Source of the DNA: Clostridiales bacterium
Lineage (GTDB): Bacteria; Bacillota; Clostridia; Oscillospirales; Oscillospiraceae
Reading direction: 5' to 3'
DNA: 64,000 nt
NCBI GenBank assembly: GCA_004556755.1
Contig: SFFW01000007.1
Span: 1-64,000, forward strand
Shown: piece by piece, positions 51,004 to 59,535 of the stretch
Position numbering within the stretch: the first letter of the stretch is position 1
Layout: every line of letters begins with the position of its first letter
Position numbers and translations under genes: made by a program
Notes under the pieces: generated by a model
What the model was told of the DNA's origin: nothing
The model's input: the letters and a program-made list of their open reading frames with translations, nothing else
Databases searched by the model: none

Positions 51004-51015
51004 GGCGCAACCTCC

Positions 51016-53508
51016 TTACTGCTCCGCTTCGGCTTCCGCATCCGCCTCGTCCTTTTCCGCCGTCGCAACGGAGATGACCTTTGTCTCGCCGCCGAGACGC
51101 ATGACACGGACGCCCTGCGTCGATCTGCCGAGGACGCTGATGCTGCCGACGTCCATGCGGATCATGGTGCCGTCGTTCGAGATGACAAGCAGATCCTCCT
51201 GTCCGGTGACGACCTTCACGTCCGCCACAAGTCCCGTCTTTTCGGTGACGTTGTAGTTCTTGACGCCCATGCCGCCTCGGTTCTGAACGCTGTACTCGCT
51301 GACCTCGGTGCGCTTGCCGTAGCCGTTTTCGGTTATGGACAGCAGCGTGCTGCCTTCGGCGGCAATGCCCGCACCGACGACGAGGTCGCCCTCACGAAGG
51401 CGTATGCCTCTGACGCCGACGGCGTCACGTCCCATGGAGCGCACGTCGTTTTCGTCGAAGCACACGGACATACCGTCCTTCGTCGCAATGATTATCTTAC
51501 AGCCTCCGTCCGTCTGCAAAACGGTCATCAGCTCGTCGCCCTCGTCGAGCGAAAGCGCCCTTATGCCGTTGGAGCGGATGTTTTTAAACAGGCTCTGCGC
51601 CGTGCGCTTGACCGTGCCTCTGCGGGTCACGAACATGAGGAAGCTCTCCTCGTCGATGCCCCTGCCGGCTATCATGGCGCTGACCTTCTCGCCCGGCTCT
51701 ATGGGGATGATGTTAACGATGTTGCTGCCCCGTGCGGTCCTGCCCGCCTCCGGGATGCGGTAGCCCTTGCGGACGTACACCTTGCCGAGGTTCGTGAAGA
51801 ACAGGATATTGTCGTGCGTCGATGCGGTGAACACCGTTTCGACAAAGTCCTCGTCCCTCGTGGACATGGCGCGCACGCCCTTGCCGCCTCTGCCCTGCGC
51901 CTTGTATTCGCTTGCGGGCAGGCGCTTTATATAGCCGTTGTGCGTGAGCGTGTAAACGCAGTCCTCCTCGTCGATGAGATCCTCTATGTCGATCTCGTCC
52001 TCAAGGTCCTGTATCTCGGTCTTGCGCTCGTCGCCGTAGCGGTCACGAATATCGCAAAGCTCGGTCTTTAAAACGCCTTTGATCTTTTCGGGATCGGCGA
52101 GCAGCTCCTTGTAATACGCTATTTTCGCCTCAAGCTCGTTATACTCGTTCTGGAGCCTCTCCCTGTCAAGACCCTGAAGCGCCTTGAGACGCATATCGAG
52201 TATCGCCTGCGCCTGAACGTCGCTGAGTCCGAAGCGCTGCATGAGATTCTGCTTTGCGTCGTCATAGCTGCTGCGGATTATGCGGATGACCTCGTCGATA
52301 TTGTCCTGCGCAATGAGCAGACCCTCAAGAAGGTGCGCCCGCTCCTCCGCCTTGCGGAGATCGTAGCGTGTCCTTCTGACGATAAGCTCCTCCTGGAAGG
52401 TGAGGTACTCGTCGATTATGTGGCGGAGGTTCAGTATCTTGGGCTGGCTCTGATTGTTCACCAGTGCCAGCATATTTATCGAAAAGCTGGTCTGAAGCTG
52501 GGTCTGGGTGAGCAGGCGGTTTAGCACGACCTGCGGATTTGCGTCCCTTTTCAGTTCTATGACTATGCGCATACCGTTGCGGTCGGTCTCGTCACGGAGG
52601 TCGGATATGCCCTCGATGCGCTTGTCACGCACGTTCTCGGCGATCGCCGCAATGAGCTGACGCTTGTTGACCTGATACGGCAGCTCGGTAACGATTATGC
52701 GTATCCTGTCCTTGCCGAACTCCTCAAACTCGGTGCGGGCTCGCATTATGACTCTGCCCCGTCCGGTCATGTACGCCTGACGGATGCCGGCTCTGCCCAT
52801 GATTATGCCCTTCGTGGGGAAGTCGGGACCCTTGACGTGCTGCAAAAGCTCGCTCATCGTCGCTTCCGGGTTATCCAAAACGCAGATGCAGGCGTTTATC
52901 ACCTCGGTGAGGTTATGCGGCGGAATGTTCGTCGCCATGCCGACGGCGATGCCGCTTGAGCCGTTCACCAGCAGGTTCGGGAAGCGGGACGGAAGCACCA
53001 TCGGCTCCTGCCTCGTCTCGTCGAAGTTCGGGAGGAAATCGACCGTCTCCTTGTCGATGTCACGGAGCATCTCGTCGCACATCCTCGCCATGCGTGCCTC
53101 GGTGTATCGGTAAGCCGCAGGGGGGTCGCCGTCCACGGAGCCGAAGTTGCCGTGACCCTCGATGAGCGGGTAGCGCATCGAGAAGTCCTGCGCAAGTCTG
53201 ACGAGTGCGTCGTACACCGATGCGTCGCCGTGGGGGTGGTACCTACCCAAAACGTCGCCGACGGCGGTCGCACATTTTCTGAACGGCTTGTCGTGCGTGA
53301 GATTGTCCTCGTACATCGCATACAGTATGCGGCGGTGTACGGGCTTCAAGCCGTCACGCACGTCGGGGAGCGCACGTCCCACGATGACGCTCATGGCGTA
53401 TTCTATATAGCTGGTCTTCATTTCCTTGACCAGCTCGGATTCGACTATCGCCTGCTGGGGAAATGCGATGTCCTCCGGCTTGTAATCCGTATTCTTTCTT
53501 AATGCCAT
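51016..53508 (-). CDS. gyrA: DNA gyrase subunit A
   Basis: Cuts and reseals DNA for supercoiling. The 830-residue product has catalytic Tyr135 in AAYRYTEARM. The quinolone-resistance segment HPHGDASVYD (91-100) has Ala96 at the position of E. coli Ser83, with the acidic Asp100 kept. The C-terminal half is a six-bladed beta-pinwheel with a GyrA box-like QGRGGKG (near residue 560). The tail is Glu/Ala-rich. ATG 53508 has GAGGAG. An acyltransferase gene separates it from gyrB, whereas the two are usually adjacent in Firmicutes. Confidence 0.97.
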   Translation of the reverse strand: MALRKNTDYKPEDIAFPQQAIVESELVKEMKTSYIEYAMSVIVGRALPDVRDGLKPVHRRILYAMYEDNLTHDKPFRKCATAVGDVLGRYHPHGDASVYDALVRLAQDFSMRYPLIEGHGNFGSVDGDPPAAYRYTEARMARMCDEMLRDIDKETVDFLPNFDETRQEPMVLPSRFPNLLVNGSSGIAVGMATNIPPHNLTEVINACICVLDNPEATMSELLQHVKGPDFPTKGIIMGRAGIRQAYMTGRGRVIMRARTEFEEFGKDRIRIIVTELPYQVNKRQLIAAIAENVRDKRIEGISDLRDETDRNGMRIVIELKRDANPQVVLNRLLTQTQLQTSFSINMLALVNNQSQPKILNLRHIIDEYLTFQEELIVRRTRYDLRKAEERAHLLEGLLIAQDNIDEVIRIIRSSYDDAKQNLMQRFGLSDVQAQAILDMRLKALQGLDRERLQNEYNELEAKIAYYKELLADPEKIKGVLKTELCDIRDRYGDERKTEIQDLEDEIDIEDLIDEEDCVYTLTHNGYIKRLPASEYKAQGRGGKGVRAMSTRDEDFVETVFTASTHDNILFFTNLGKVYVRKGYRIPEAGRTARGSNIVNIIPIEPGEKVSAMIAGRGIDEESFLMFVTRRGTVKRTAQSLFKNIRSNGIRALSLDEGDELMTVLQTDGGCKIIIATKDGMSVCFDENDVRSMGRDAVGVRGIRLREGDLVVGAGIAAEGSTLLSITENGYGKRTEVSEYSVQNRGGMGVKNYNVTEKTGLVADVKVVTGQEDLLVISNDGTMIRMDVGSISVLGRSTQGVRVMRLGGETKVISVATAEKDEADAEAEAEQ

Positions 53509-53599
53509 TTTTTCTATTACTCCTCTTTCAATGCGAACCGAGATTTATCTTATCTCCCTTGCCGCAGCCCGGTTGCGAAACCGCGGTCAAAGCCCGAAA

Positions 53600-54628
53600 T
53601 CAGACTATCCATTTTCTTAAAATCGGTATGTGCGATATTACCCAATAGACCGCAGTGCTTGCAGCAGTTATCGCTATCGTCAGCAGCGGTATCAGCACTA
53701 TCGGAGTTGCCAAATTAAAGCCGCCGAAATGATGTATTAAACGAAGCACAAATATATGACAGAGATATATGCAGAACGATGATTTTGACATATACACGAC
53801 AAAATCTCTGCCCTTCCGTATTCTGCCGCCGAAATTCAGACATAGAATGTATATTCCCGACGCATACAGGCATATCGCAACGCTCATTCCTTCGAGACTG
53901 CTTGTATACAAAGTGCCGTTAGCCCTCGACACAAGCATCGTCGGTAAAAAGACTGCGGCAAAGCCGACACCGGCAAGAGCCGCACCGAGACCGGTCGATG
54001 GTCTTTTGCTGCTCAGATACCATCCGAGAACGCCGTAACCAATGGATGCATATGTCATATTTATCGCCCACTGCAGCGGAAAACCGGTTATCAGACTGAA
54101 GGGTCGAAACGGTTTCACGGTCGGGTACACTATGCCTAATATTAACCATATCAGCAGAAAGTAACGCATTTCCCTCTCCGATGCGTTTTTCACAAAGCTG
54201 CGTGTCACGGGGAGAAAGAAGTATACGAGTAGCATGATGTGGATGTAATAAAGATGAAACTCCTGATCGAACAGCAGTATTTCCTTTATCGAACGTATAA
54301 TCCCGTCAAAATTCAAGCTGCCGCTTAAATACAGTCTGCTCAGCTTATAGGCAAACGCCCAGAACAACATTGCCGTTACAAGTCTCAGCACATTATGCAG
54401 ATACAGTTTTTTAAGCGTGATCTCTTTTTCCGGACGAAGCATCAGCGCTCCCGAGCACATGAGGAAAAGCGGGACTCCTGCTCCGCAGAGAGATCTCCAT
54501 ACTACCGATGCGTCATACTGCCATGTTCCGACGATACCTAATTCCGTAATAGCGGTTGCGGAAACATGGATCATTACAACACTTACAATCGCTATAAATT
54601 TTATCAGGTCGATTTCAATACGTCTCAT
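53600..54628 (-). CDS. acyltransferase 3 family membrane protein
   Basis: A 342-residue protein with about ten membrane segments. The start RRIEIDLIKFIAIVSVVMIH is the classic opening of acyltransferase-3 proteins, with the His of the active-site pair after it. LFLMCSGALML, HLYYIHIMLLVYFFLPV and SFCIYLCHIFVLRL follow. These enzymes acetylate or acylate surface sugars and wall polymers. It stands alone between gyrB and gyrA, with visibly lower GC than its neighbours, which suggests later insertion. Only 13 bases separate it from gyrB, so it may be cotranscribed. Confidence 0.85.
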   Translation of the reverse strand: MRRIEIDLIKFIAIVSVVMIHVSATAITELGIVGTWQYDASVVWRSLCGAGVPLFLMCSGALMLRPEKEITLKKLYLHNVLRLVTAMLFWAFAYKLSRLYLSGSLNFDGIIRSIKEILLFDQEFHLYYIHIMLLVYFFLPVTRSFVKNASEREMRYFLLIWLILGIVYPTVKPFRPFSLITGFPLQWAINMTYASIGYGVLGWYLSSKRPSTGLGAALAGVGFAAVFLPTMLVSRANGTLYTSSLEGMSVAICLYASGIYILCLNFGGRIRKGRDFVVYMSKSSFCIYLCHIFVLRLIHHFGGFNLATPIVLIPLLTIAITAASTAVYWVISHIPILRKWIV

Positions 54629-54641
54629 TTCTTAATGCTTT

Positions 54642-56573
54642 TTAATAATCGAGATTTACTGCGTACTTGGCGTTTTCTTCGATAAACGCCTTTCTCGGCT
54701 CGACCTGTTCACCCATCAAAACGGTGAATATCTCGTCCGCCTTCACCGCATCCTCAAGGCAGATACGGCGCAGGGTGCGGGTCTCCGGGTTCATGGTCGT
54801 CTCCCAAAGCTCGTGCGGGTTCATCTCGCCCAAGCCCTTAAAGCGGCTTATATCGACCTTTGCGTTGGGGTTGTCGCCCCTCAGCTCGGCGGACACTCTG
54901 TCCCTCTCCTCGTCGGAGAATGCGACCCTCGTCTGCTTGCCTCGTGTCAGCTTATACAGCGGAGGCACGGCGGAGTACACATAGCCCTGCTCGATGAGAG
55001 GACGCATGAAGCGGAAGAAAAACGTCAGCATAAGAGTTCTGATATGCGCACCGTCAACGTCGGCATCCGCCATGATGACTATCTTGTGATAGCGCAGCTT
55101 TGTTATGTCGAACTCGTCGCCTATACCGGCGCCCAGTGCGGTTATGACGGGTGCCAGCTTGTCGTTGCCGTACACCTTGTCGGCTCTCGCCTTTTCGACG
55201 TTGAGCATCTTGCCCCAAAGCGGGAGTATCGCCTGGAATCTCGAATCCCTGCCCTGCGTTGCGGAGCCGCCTGCGGAGTCGCCCTCGACGATGTACAGCT
55301 CGGTGAGCGATGCGTCCCTCTCGTTGCAGTCACGCAGCTTATCGGGCATCTGTCCCGACTCAAGCCCCGTCTTCCTGCGAACGGACTCCCTCGCCTTTCT
55401 TGCGGCCTCTCTCGCCCTCGATGCGGTCATAGCCTTTTCGAGTATCGCCTTGCCGACGGCGGGGTTTTCCTCCAAAAACTGCTCCAGCTTATCGGACACG
55501 ACACCGTCCACGAGCGTGCGCATTTCGGAGTTGCCGAGCTTTGCCTTGGTCTGACCCTCAAACTGCGGCTCGGTGAGCTTTACGGATATGACTGCGGTCA
55601 TACCCTCGCGGCAGTCCTCGCCTGAGAGCTTGTCGTCGTTTTTGAGTATGCCCGCCTTTATGCCGTAGGCGTTTAAAACTCTCGTGAGCGCCGTGCGGAA
55701 GCCGGTCTCGTGCATACCGCCCTCGGGCGTGTGGATGTTGTTTGCAAACGAGACTATGACCTCGTTATAGCTGTCGTTATATTGCAGGGCGATCTCCGCC
55801 TCGGAGTCCTTTCTCTCGCCCCTCATGTATATGACGTTCTGATGCAGCGGCGTTTTGTTCTGATTTATGAAGCTCACGAACTCACGGATACCGCCCTCGT
55901 AGCACATCTCGTCCTTTTTCTCTTTTCCGGGGCGTCTGTCCTCGGTCGAGATGAAAAGTCCGGCGTTTAAAAACGCCTGCTCCCTCATGCGGGTGTGCAG
56001 CGTATCGTAATCGAACACCGTCTCCTCGAACATCTGAGGATCGGGCTTAAAGCGCACCGTGGTGCCGCTGCGGTCGGTGTCGCCTATTATCTTCATCTCC
56101 TGAGTGATGTTGCCTCTGGAGAATTTCATTTCGTAGATCTTACCGTTTTTATGAACGTGGACGCAGAGCCACTCGCTCATTGCGTTGACGACGCTTGCGC
56201 CGACGCCGTGCAGACCGCCGGAGACCTTATAGCCCCCGCCGCCGAATTTGCCGCCTGCGTGCAGCACGGTGAAAACGACCTCAAGCGCACTCTTCCCCGT
56301 CTGCTCCTGAACGTCCACGGGGATGCCTCTGCCGTTGTCCCTGACGCATATCACGTCGCCCTCCTCGATGACTACCTCGATGCGGCTGCAATAGCCCGCA
56401 AGCGCCTCGTCTATGGAGTTGTCGACGATCTCGTACACAAGGTGGTGCAGACCAGACGCCGAGGTCGAGCCTATATACATGCCCGGACGCTTTCTTACCG
56501 CCTCAAGCCCTTCAAGCACCTGTATCTGTGATGCGTCATATTCCTGAGTTATCTTCTCATTGATCTCAGCCAT
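54642..56573 (-). CDS. gyrB: DNA gyrase subunit B
   Basis: ATPase subunit of gyrase, 643 residues. GHKL motifs: EIVDNSIDEALAGYC, RDNGRGIPV, GGLHGVGASVVNAMS. The TOPRIM part has EGDSAGGSA and IMADADVDGAHIRTL, which bind magnesium. A C-terminal domain with LGEMNPHELWETTMNPETR closes it. Length is normal. Part of the origin-proximal run that continues from recF and remB. Confidence 0.97.
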   Translation of the reverse strand: MAEINEKITQEYDASQIQVLEGLEAVRKRPGMYIGSTSASGLHHLVYEIVDNSIDEALAGYCSRIEVVIEEGDVICVRDNGRGIPVDVQEQTGKSALEVVFTVLHAGGKFGGGGYKVSGGLHGVGASVVNAMSEWLCVHVHKNGKIYEMKFSRGNITQEMKIIGDTDRSGTTVRFKPDPQMFEETVFDYDTLHTRMREQAFLNAGLFISTEDRRPGKEKKDEMCYEGGIREFVSFINQNKTPLHQNVIYMRGERKDSEAEIALQYNDSYNEVIVSFANNIHTPEGGMHETGFRTALTRVLNAYGIKAGILKNDDKLSGEDCREGMTAVISVKLTEPQFEGQTKAKLGNSEMRTLVDGVVSDKLEQFLEENPAVGKAILEKAMTASRAREAARKARESVRRKTGLESGQMPDKLRDCNERDASLTELYIVEGDSAGGSATQGRDSRFQAILPLWGKMLNVEKARADKVYGNDKLAPVITALGAGIGDEFDITKLRYHKIVIMADADVDGAHIRTLMLTFFFRFMRPLIEQGYVYSAVPPLYKLTRGKQTRVAFSDEERDRVSAELRGDNPNAKVDISRFKGLGEMNPHELWETTMNPETRTLRRICLEDAVKADEIFTVLMGEQVEPRKAFIEENAKYAVNLDY

Positions 56574-56603
56574 TTCCGTTCGCCTTTCGTTCTTTATTTT
56601 CCG

Positions 56604-56864
56604 TTAAAAAAGTCTGTCCTCTTCCGCACGGCGCAAAAGCGTCTGCGTCGACATCTGACTCAAAAATACCTTTACACCGCAGCCGTCCCTGCACACGACG
56701 AAGCTTTTCGGAATGTCCTCCGCTACGTTAATTACCCTGCCGGCACGCTCGGCGTCGGCAAGAAAGCTCCTCGTTATGCGGCTTTGACTGCTGTTATCAA
56801 GATCGAATACGCCCACTATGTCCGTCTCCGGCACGAGCGTTCCGCCGCCGAGATGCAGATACAT
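56604..56864 (-). CDS. remB: DUF370 protein RemB-like (extracellular matrix regulatory protein B)
   Basis: An 86-residue DUF370 protein. Its start MYLHLGGGTLVPETDIVGVFDLDN and RSFLADAERAGRV are characteristic. The related RemA/RemB of Bacillus act in biofilm matrix gene control. The position between recF and gyrB is the conserved one in Firmicutes. It directly abuts the recF stop, with shared bases. Confidence 0.88.
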   Translation of the reverse strand: MYLHLGGGTLVPETDIVGVFDLDNSSQSRITRSFLADAERAGRVINVAEDIPKSFVVCRDGCGVKVFLSQMSTQTLLRRAEEDRLF

Positions 56865-57964
56865 CAGTATATCCTGCCTTTCTCGACACGCAGCACCTTT
56901 GCCCCGGTGCGCTTCGATATGCCCTCGTCCTCGCAGCAGCTTATAAAGGTCTGTCCGCCTCCGATGCGGTTTAAGACAAACTCCTGCCGCATGGGGTCAA
57001 GCTCGGACAAAACGTCGTCAAGCAGCAGCACGGGGTACTCACCCGTTTCGTCGAGGAATATCTCACGCTCGGCAAGCTTTAGGGAAAGCGCCGCCGTTCT
57101 CGTCTGACCCTGACTTGCAAAGCTCCGTGCGTCCCTGCCGTTTATCGTGACGGCGATGTCGTCCTTGTGAGCGCCGCTTAGACACTGCTGGCTCTGAAGC
57201 TCCGCCTGCCGATGCTTTTCCTGATGGTCGCAGAGGTCGTAGTAAATCTCTCTGACGCTGCCGAGCGGGTCACGCACCGACGAGACCGTCCTGTACTCAA
57301 GACCGAGCTTCTCGTCCGCTGCGGAAAACTCGCCGTGTATGGGCGCCGCTTCCTCGGAGAGCCTTGCGACGAACGCAGCCCTGTACCGTATAAGCTGCGC
57401 CGAGAGCCTGCACATCCCGTCGGAAAATTCGTCGAGAGTGTCAAGCAGGGAGGGCTTTTCGTGCCAGTCCTTTAAAATGCGGGTCTTATTCTCGTAGAAC
57501 TTATTGAACTGCGTCAGATACTCCGCATATCTCGGACGTATCTGACTTATCGCATTGTCCATCAGCCTTCGCCGAGCCGCTGCGCCGTCCTTTATAATAT
57601 TGAGGTCGTCGGGGCAGAAAAGCACCGTTTTCAGTGTCTCGCTCAGCTCCGATGCCGTCTTTTTGACACCGTTTACGCTGATCTGCTTTCTGACGCCCTG
57701 CTTTATCACGATGCGCACGGTCTGCTCTCTGCCGCCGCTTTCTATATCCGCAAGTATCTCGCAAAAGTCGTTGCCGAAGCCTAACAGCTCACGGTCAAAG
57801 CGGGTGCGGAAGCTCCTCCCGCACGAGAGCAGGTACACCGCCTCAAGCAGATTCGTCTTACCCTGCGCATTGGCGCCGTATATGACGTTCGTCGCCGGAG
57901 AAAAGCTCACCGTCTCGAAGTCGTAATTGCGAAAGCCGTTTAGGGCTAACCTGTTTATCCTCAT
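56864..57964 (-). CDS. recF: DNA replication and repair protein RecF
   Basis: SMC-like ATPase that loads RecA at gaps. The 366-residue product starts MRINRLALNGFRNYDFETVSF. Walker A is GANAQGKTNLLEA (about residues 31-43), the signature is SQGQTRTAALSLKLAE, and Walker B is PVLLLDDVLSELD. It follows the S4-domain gene with a four-base overlap, the standard dnaN-yaaA-recF order. Confidence 0.96.
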   Translation of the reverse strand: MRINRLALNGFRNYDFETVSFSPATNVIYGANAQGKTNLLEAVYLLSCGRSFRTRFDRELLGFGNDFCEILADIESGGREQTVRIVIKQGVRKQISVNGVKKTASELSETLKTVLFCPDDLNIIKDGAAARRRLMDNAISQIRPRYAEYLTQFNKFYENKTRILKDWHEKPSLLDTLDEFSDGMCRLSAQLIRYRAAFVARLSEEAAPIHGEFSAADEKLGLEYRTVSSVRDPLGSVREIYYDLCDHQEKHRQAELQSQQCLSGAHKDDIAVTINGRDARSFASQGQTRTAALSLKLAEREIFLDETGEYPVLLLDDVLSELDPMRQEFVLNRIGGGQTFISCCEDEGISKRTGAKVLRVEKGRIY

Positions 57965-58173
57965 GCCTTGACTATCTCAAGCTCGTTTCCGGCAAAGCTC
58001 ACACGGTCGCCGGGGAAAATTTTCTTGCCCCTCTGAGTGCATACCTCGCCGTTAACGCTGACCATGCCCTCGGCGATGCAATACTTTGCCTCGCCTCCGG
58101 TACCCGTGAGCGCCGCAAATTTAAGAAGTGAATCGAGCTTTATAAATTCGGTTGATATTTCTATTTTTTCCAT
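57961..58173 (-). CDS. yaaA: S4-domain RNA-binding protein (YaaA-like)
   Basis: A 70-residue protein with a single S4 domain: FIKLDSLLKFAALTGTGGEAK, then GMVSVNGEVCTQRGKKI. In Firmicutes such a protein lies between dnaN and recF (YaaA in B. subtilis) and is thought to act in ribosome assembly. Twelve bases downstream of dnaN, four-base overlap with recF. Confidence 0.9.
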   Translation of the reverse strand: MEKIEISTEFIKLDSLLKFAALTGTGGEAKYCIAEGMVSVNGEVCTQRGKKIFPGDRVSFAGNELEIVKA

Positions 58174-58185
58174 TTTATCGCCCTT

Positions 58186-59292
58186 TTAGGATTTAAGTCT
58201 GATCGGAAGTATCATATATTTAAAGCCGTCGCCGCCGTCTGCCGGGGTGATGACGCAGGGGGAGGAGCCGGTGTTTAAGCCAAGCATTATCTCGTCTGCG
58301 GGAGCGGCCTTTAATGCATCCATTATATATTTGTCGTTAAAGCCGATCTCGATGCCGTCGCCGTTGCCGGAGCTTATGCAAACGTCCTCCGCCTTGCCGA
58401 TGGGCGTTACGCAGACGCAGTTTATGATGCCGTCGTCAAAGCTCATGCGGACGGGGTTCTTCGTCTTTTCGTCAACGATGAGCGACACACGGTCGACCGC
58501 ACGCAGAAGCTCGCCCCGGTTTACGTTTATCTCGTACTTGAAGTTTTCGGGGACCGCCTTGCGGTAGTTGAGGAAGTCGCCCTCCAATCTGCGGGTTACG
58601 ATGACGGTCTTTCCGACGGAGAATGAAACATGATTTCCGCCGACGGAGATGCGCACGTTCTCCTCGCCGTCGCTCGGACAAATGCGTTCAAGATCGCTCA
58701 GTGCAGCTCCCGGAACGATGAATTCGTCGGTACCCTCATCGCCCTCGATCTTCTCACGGCGAAGCGCAAGACGGTAGCCGTCAACGGAGACGAGCGTCAG
58801 AACGCCGTCCTCTATCTCAAACTTCGAGCCTGTGTAAACGGGACGGCTGTCGTTATCGGAAACAGCAAAAATGCTCTGATTTATCATGCTCTTTATGGTT
58901 TTCTGAGCGATCGTATAGGAGCGCAGCCCATCGACCGAAGGAAGCTCCGGATAGTCGTCGGGATTCATGCCCATGAAGGAAAACTCGGTCTTTCCGCACT
59001 TTACGACGGTCATACCCTTTTCGTCGCTCTCGATGGAGACCATGCCGTCCGGCATACGCCTTACCATCTCGCCGAAAAGCTTTGCCTCCAAAACGACGGA
59101 GCCGGGTTCTCTGACCTCTGCCTCGATGCTGCTGTAAATGCCCTTTTTGAGGTCATAGCCCGTGACTCTCAGGTCGTTTCCCGCCTCAAGCAGGAGACCC
59201 TCAAGCGAGGGAATGGGACTTTTGCTCGCCGCAGCTCTCGATGCCACGGCTACGGCCGCCTGAAGAAAATGCTTTTCGCAGGTCAGTTTCAT
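58186..59292 (-). CDS. dnaN: DNA polymerase III beta subunit (sliding clamp)
   Basis: A 368-residue ring-forming clamp from ATG 59292 with GGGAGGAAAC in front. It shows the three-domain repeat of DnaN: MKLTCEKHFLQAAVAVASRA, then ASKSPIPSLEGLLLEAG, GDFLNYRKAVPENF in the middle and a C-terminal KYMILPIRLKS. An upstream extension is open in frame but runs into the AT-rich origin DNA and is not coding. It lies one intergenic region from dnaA. Confidence 0.96.
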   Translation of the reverse strand: MKLTCEKHFLQAAVAVASRAAASKSPIPSLEGLLLEAGNDLRVTGYDLKKGIYSSIEAEVREPGSVVLEAKLFGEMVRRMPDGMVSIESDEKGMTVVKCGKTEFSFMGMNPDDYPELPSVDGLRSYTIAQKTIKSMINQSIFAVSDNDSRPVYTGSKFEIEDGVLTLVSVDGYRLALRREKIEGDEGTDEFIVPGAALSDLERICPSDGEENVRISVGGNHVSFSVGKTVIVTRRLEGDFLNYRKAVPENFKYEINVNRGELLRAVDRVSLIVDEKTKNPVRMSFDDGIINCVCVTPIGKAEDVCISSGNGDGIEIGFNDKYIMDALKAAPADEIMLGLNTGSSPCVITPADGGDGFKYMILPIRLKS

Positions 59293-59535
59293 TTTCGTTT
59301 CCTCCCGATATAAAAAACGTGTTCTTATAAATAATAAATAATAATATTTTAGTAGTGATAGTAGTAGTACGAAATATTGTGGAAAAGCCGCCGAAACGAC
59401 TGGCAGCGCTGCATTTTCGGTGTTCAAAAAAATGTTGTTTATTTTCACGGTTTTCAACAGCAAAAATAAGCGCTGAAATTTTCAACAGCTTTGAACAGCA
59501 AATCAACAGTGTTTCGTAAACGAAATGTTTAAAAC
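59293..59535. other. probable replication origin oriC (dnaA-dnaN intergenic)
   Basis: Read on the minus strand (dnaA to dnaN): a DnaA box-like TTTTCCACA (59386-59378), an eight-base spacer, then CTA-rich triplets (59370-59350), the complement of 3'-GAT-5' DnaA-trios. An AT-rich stretch (about 59350-59310, only A/T for most of 40 bases) follows and is a likely unwinding element. Additional box-like TTTTCAACA copies lie at 59451-59459 and 59479-59487 on the other strand. The B. subtilis basal unwinding layout is the same. The region 60907-61028 upstream of dnaA is AT-rich too but has no box. Confidence 0.8.
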
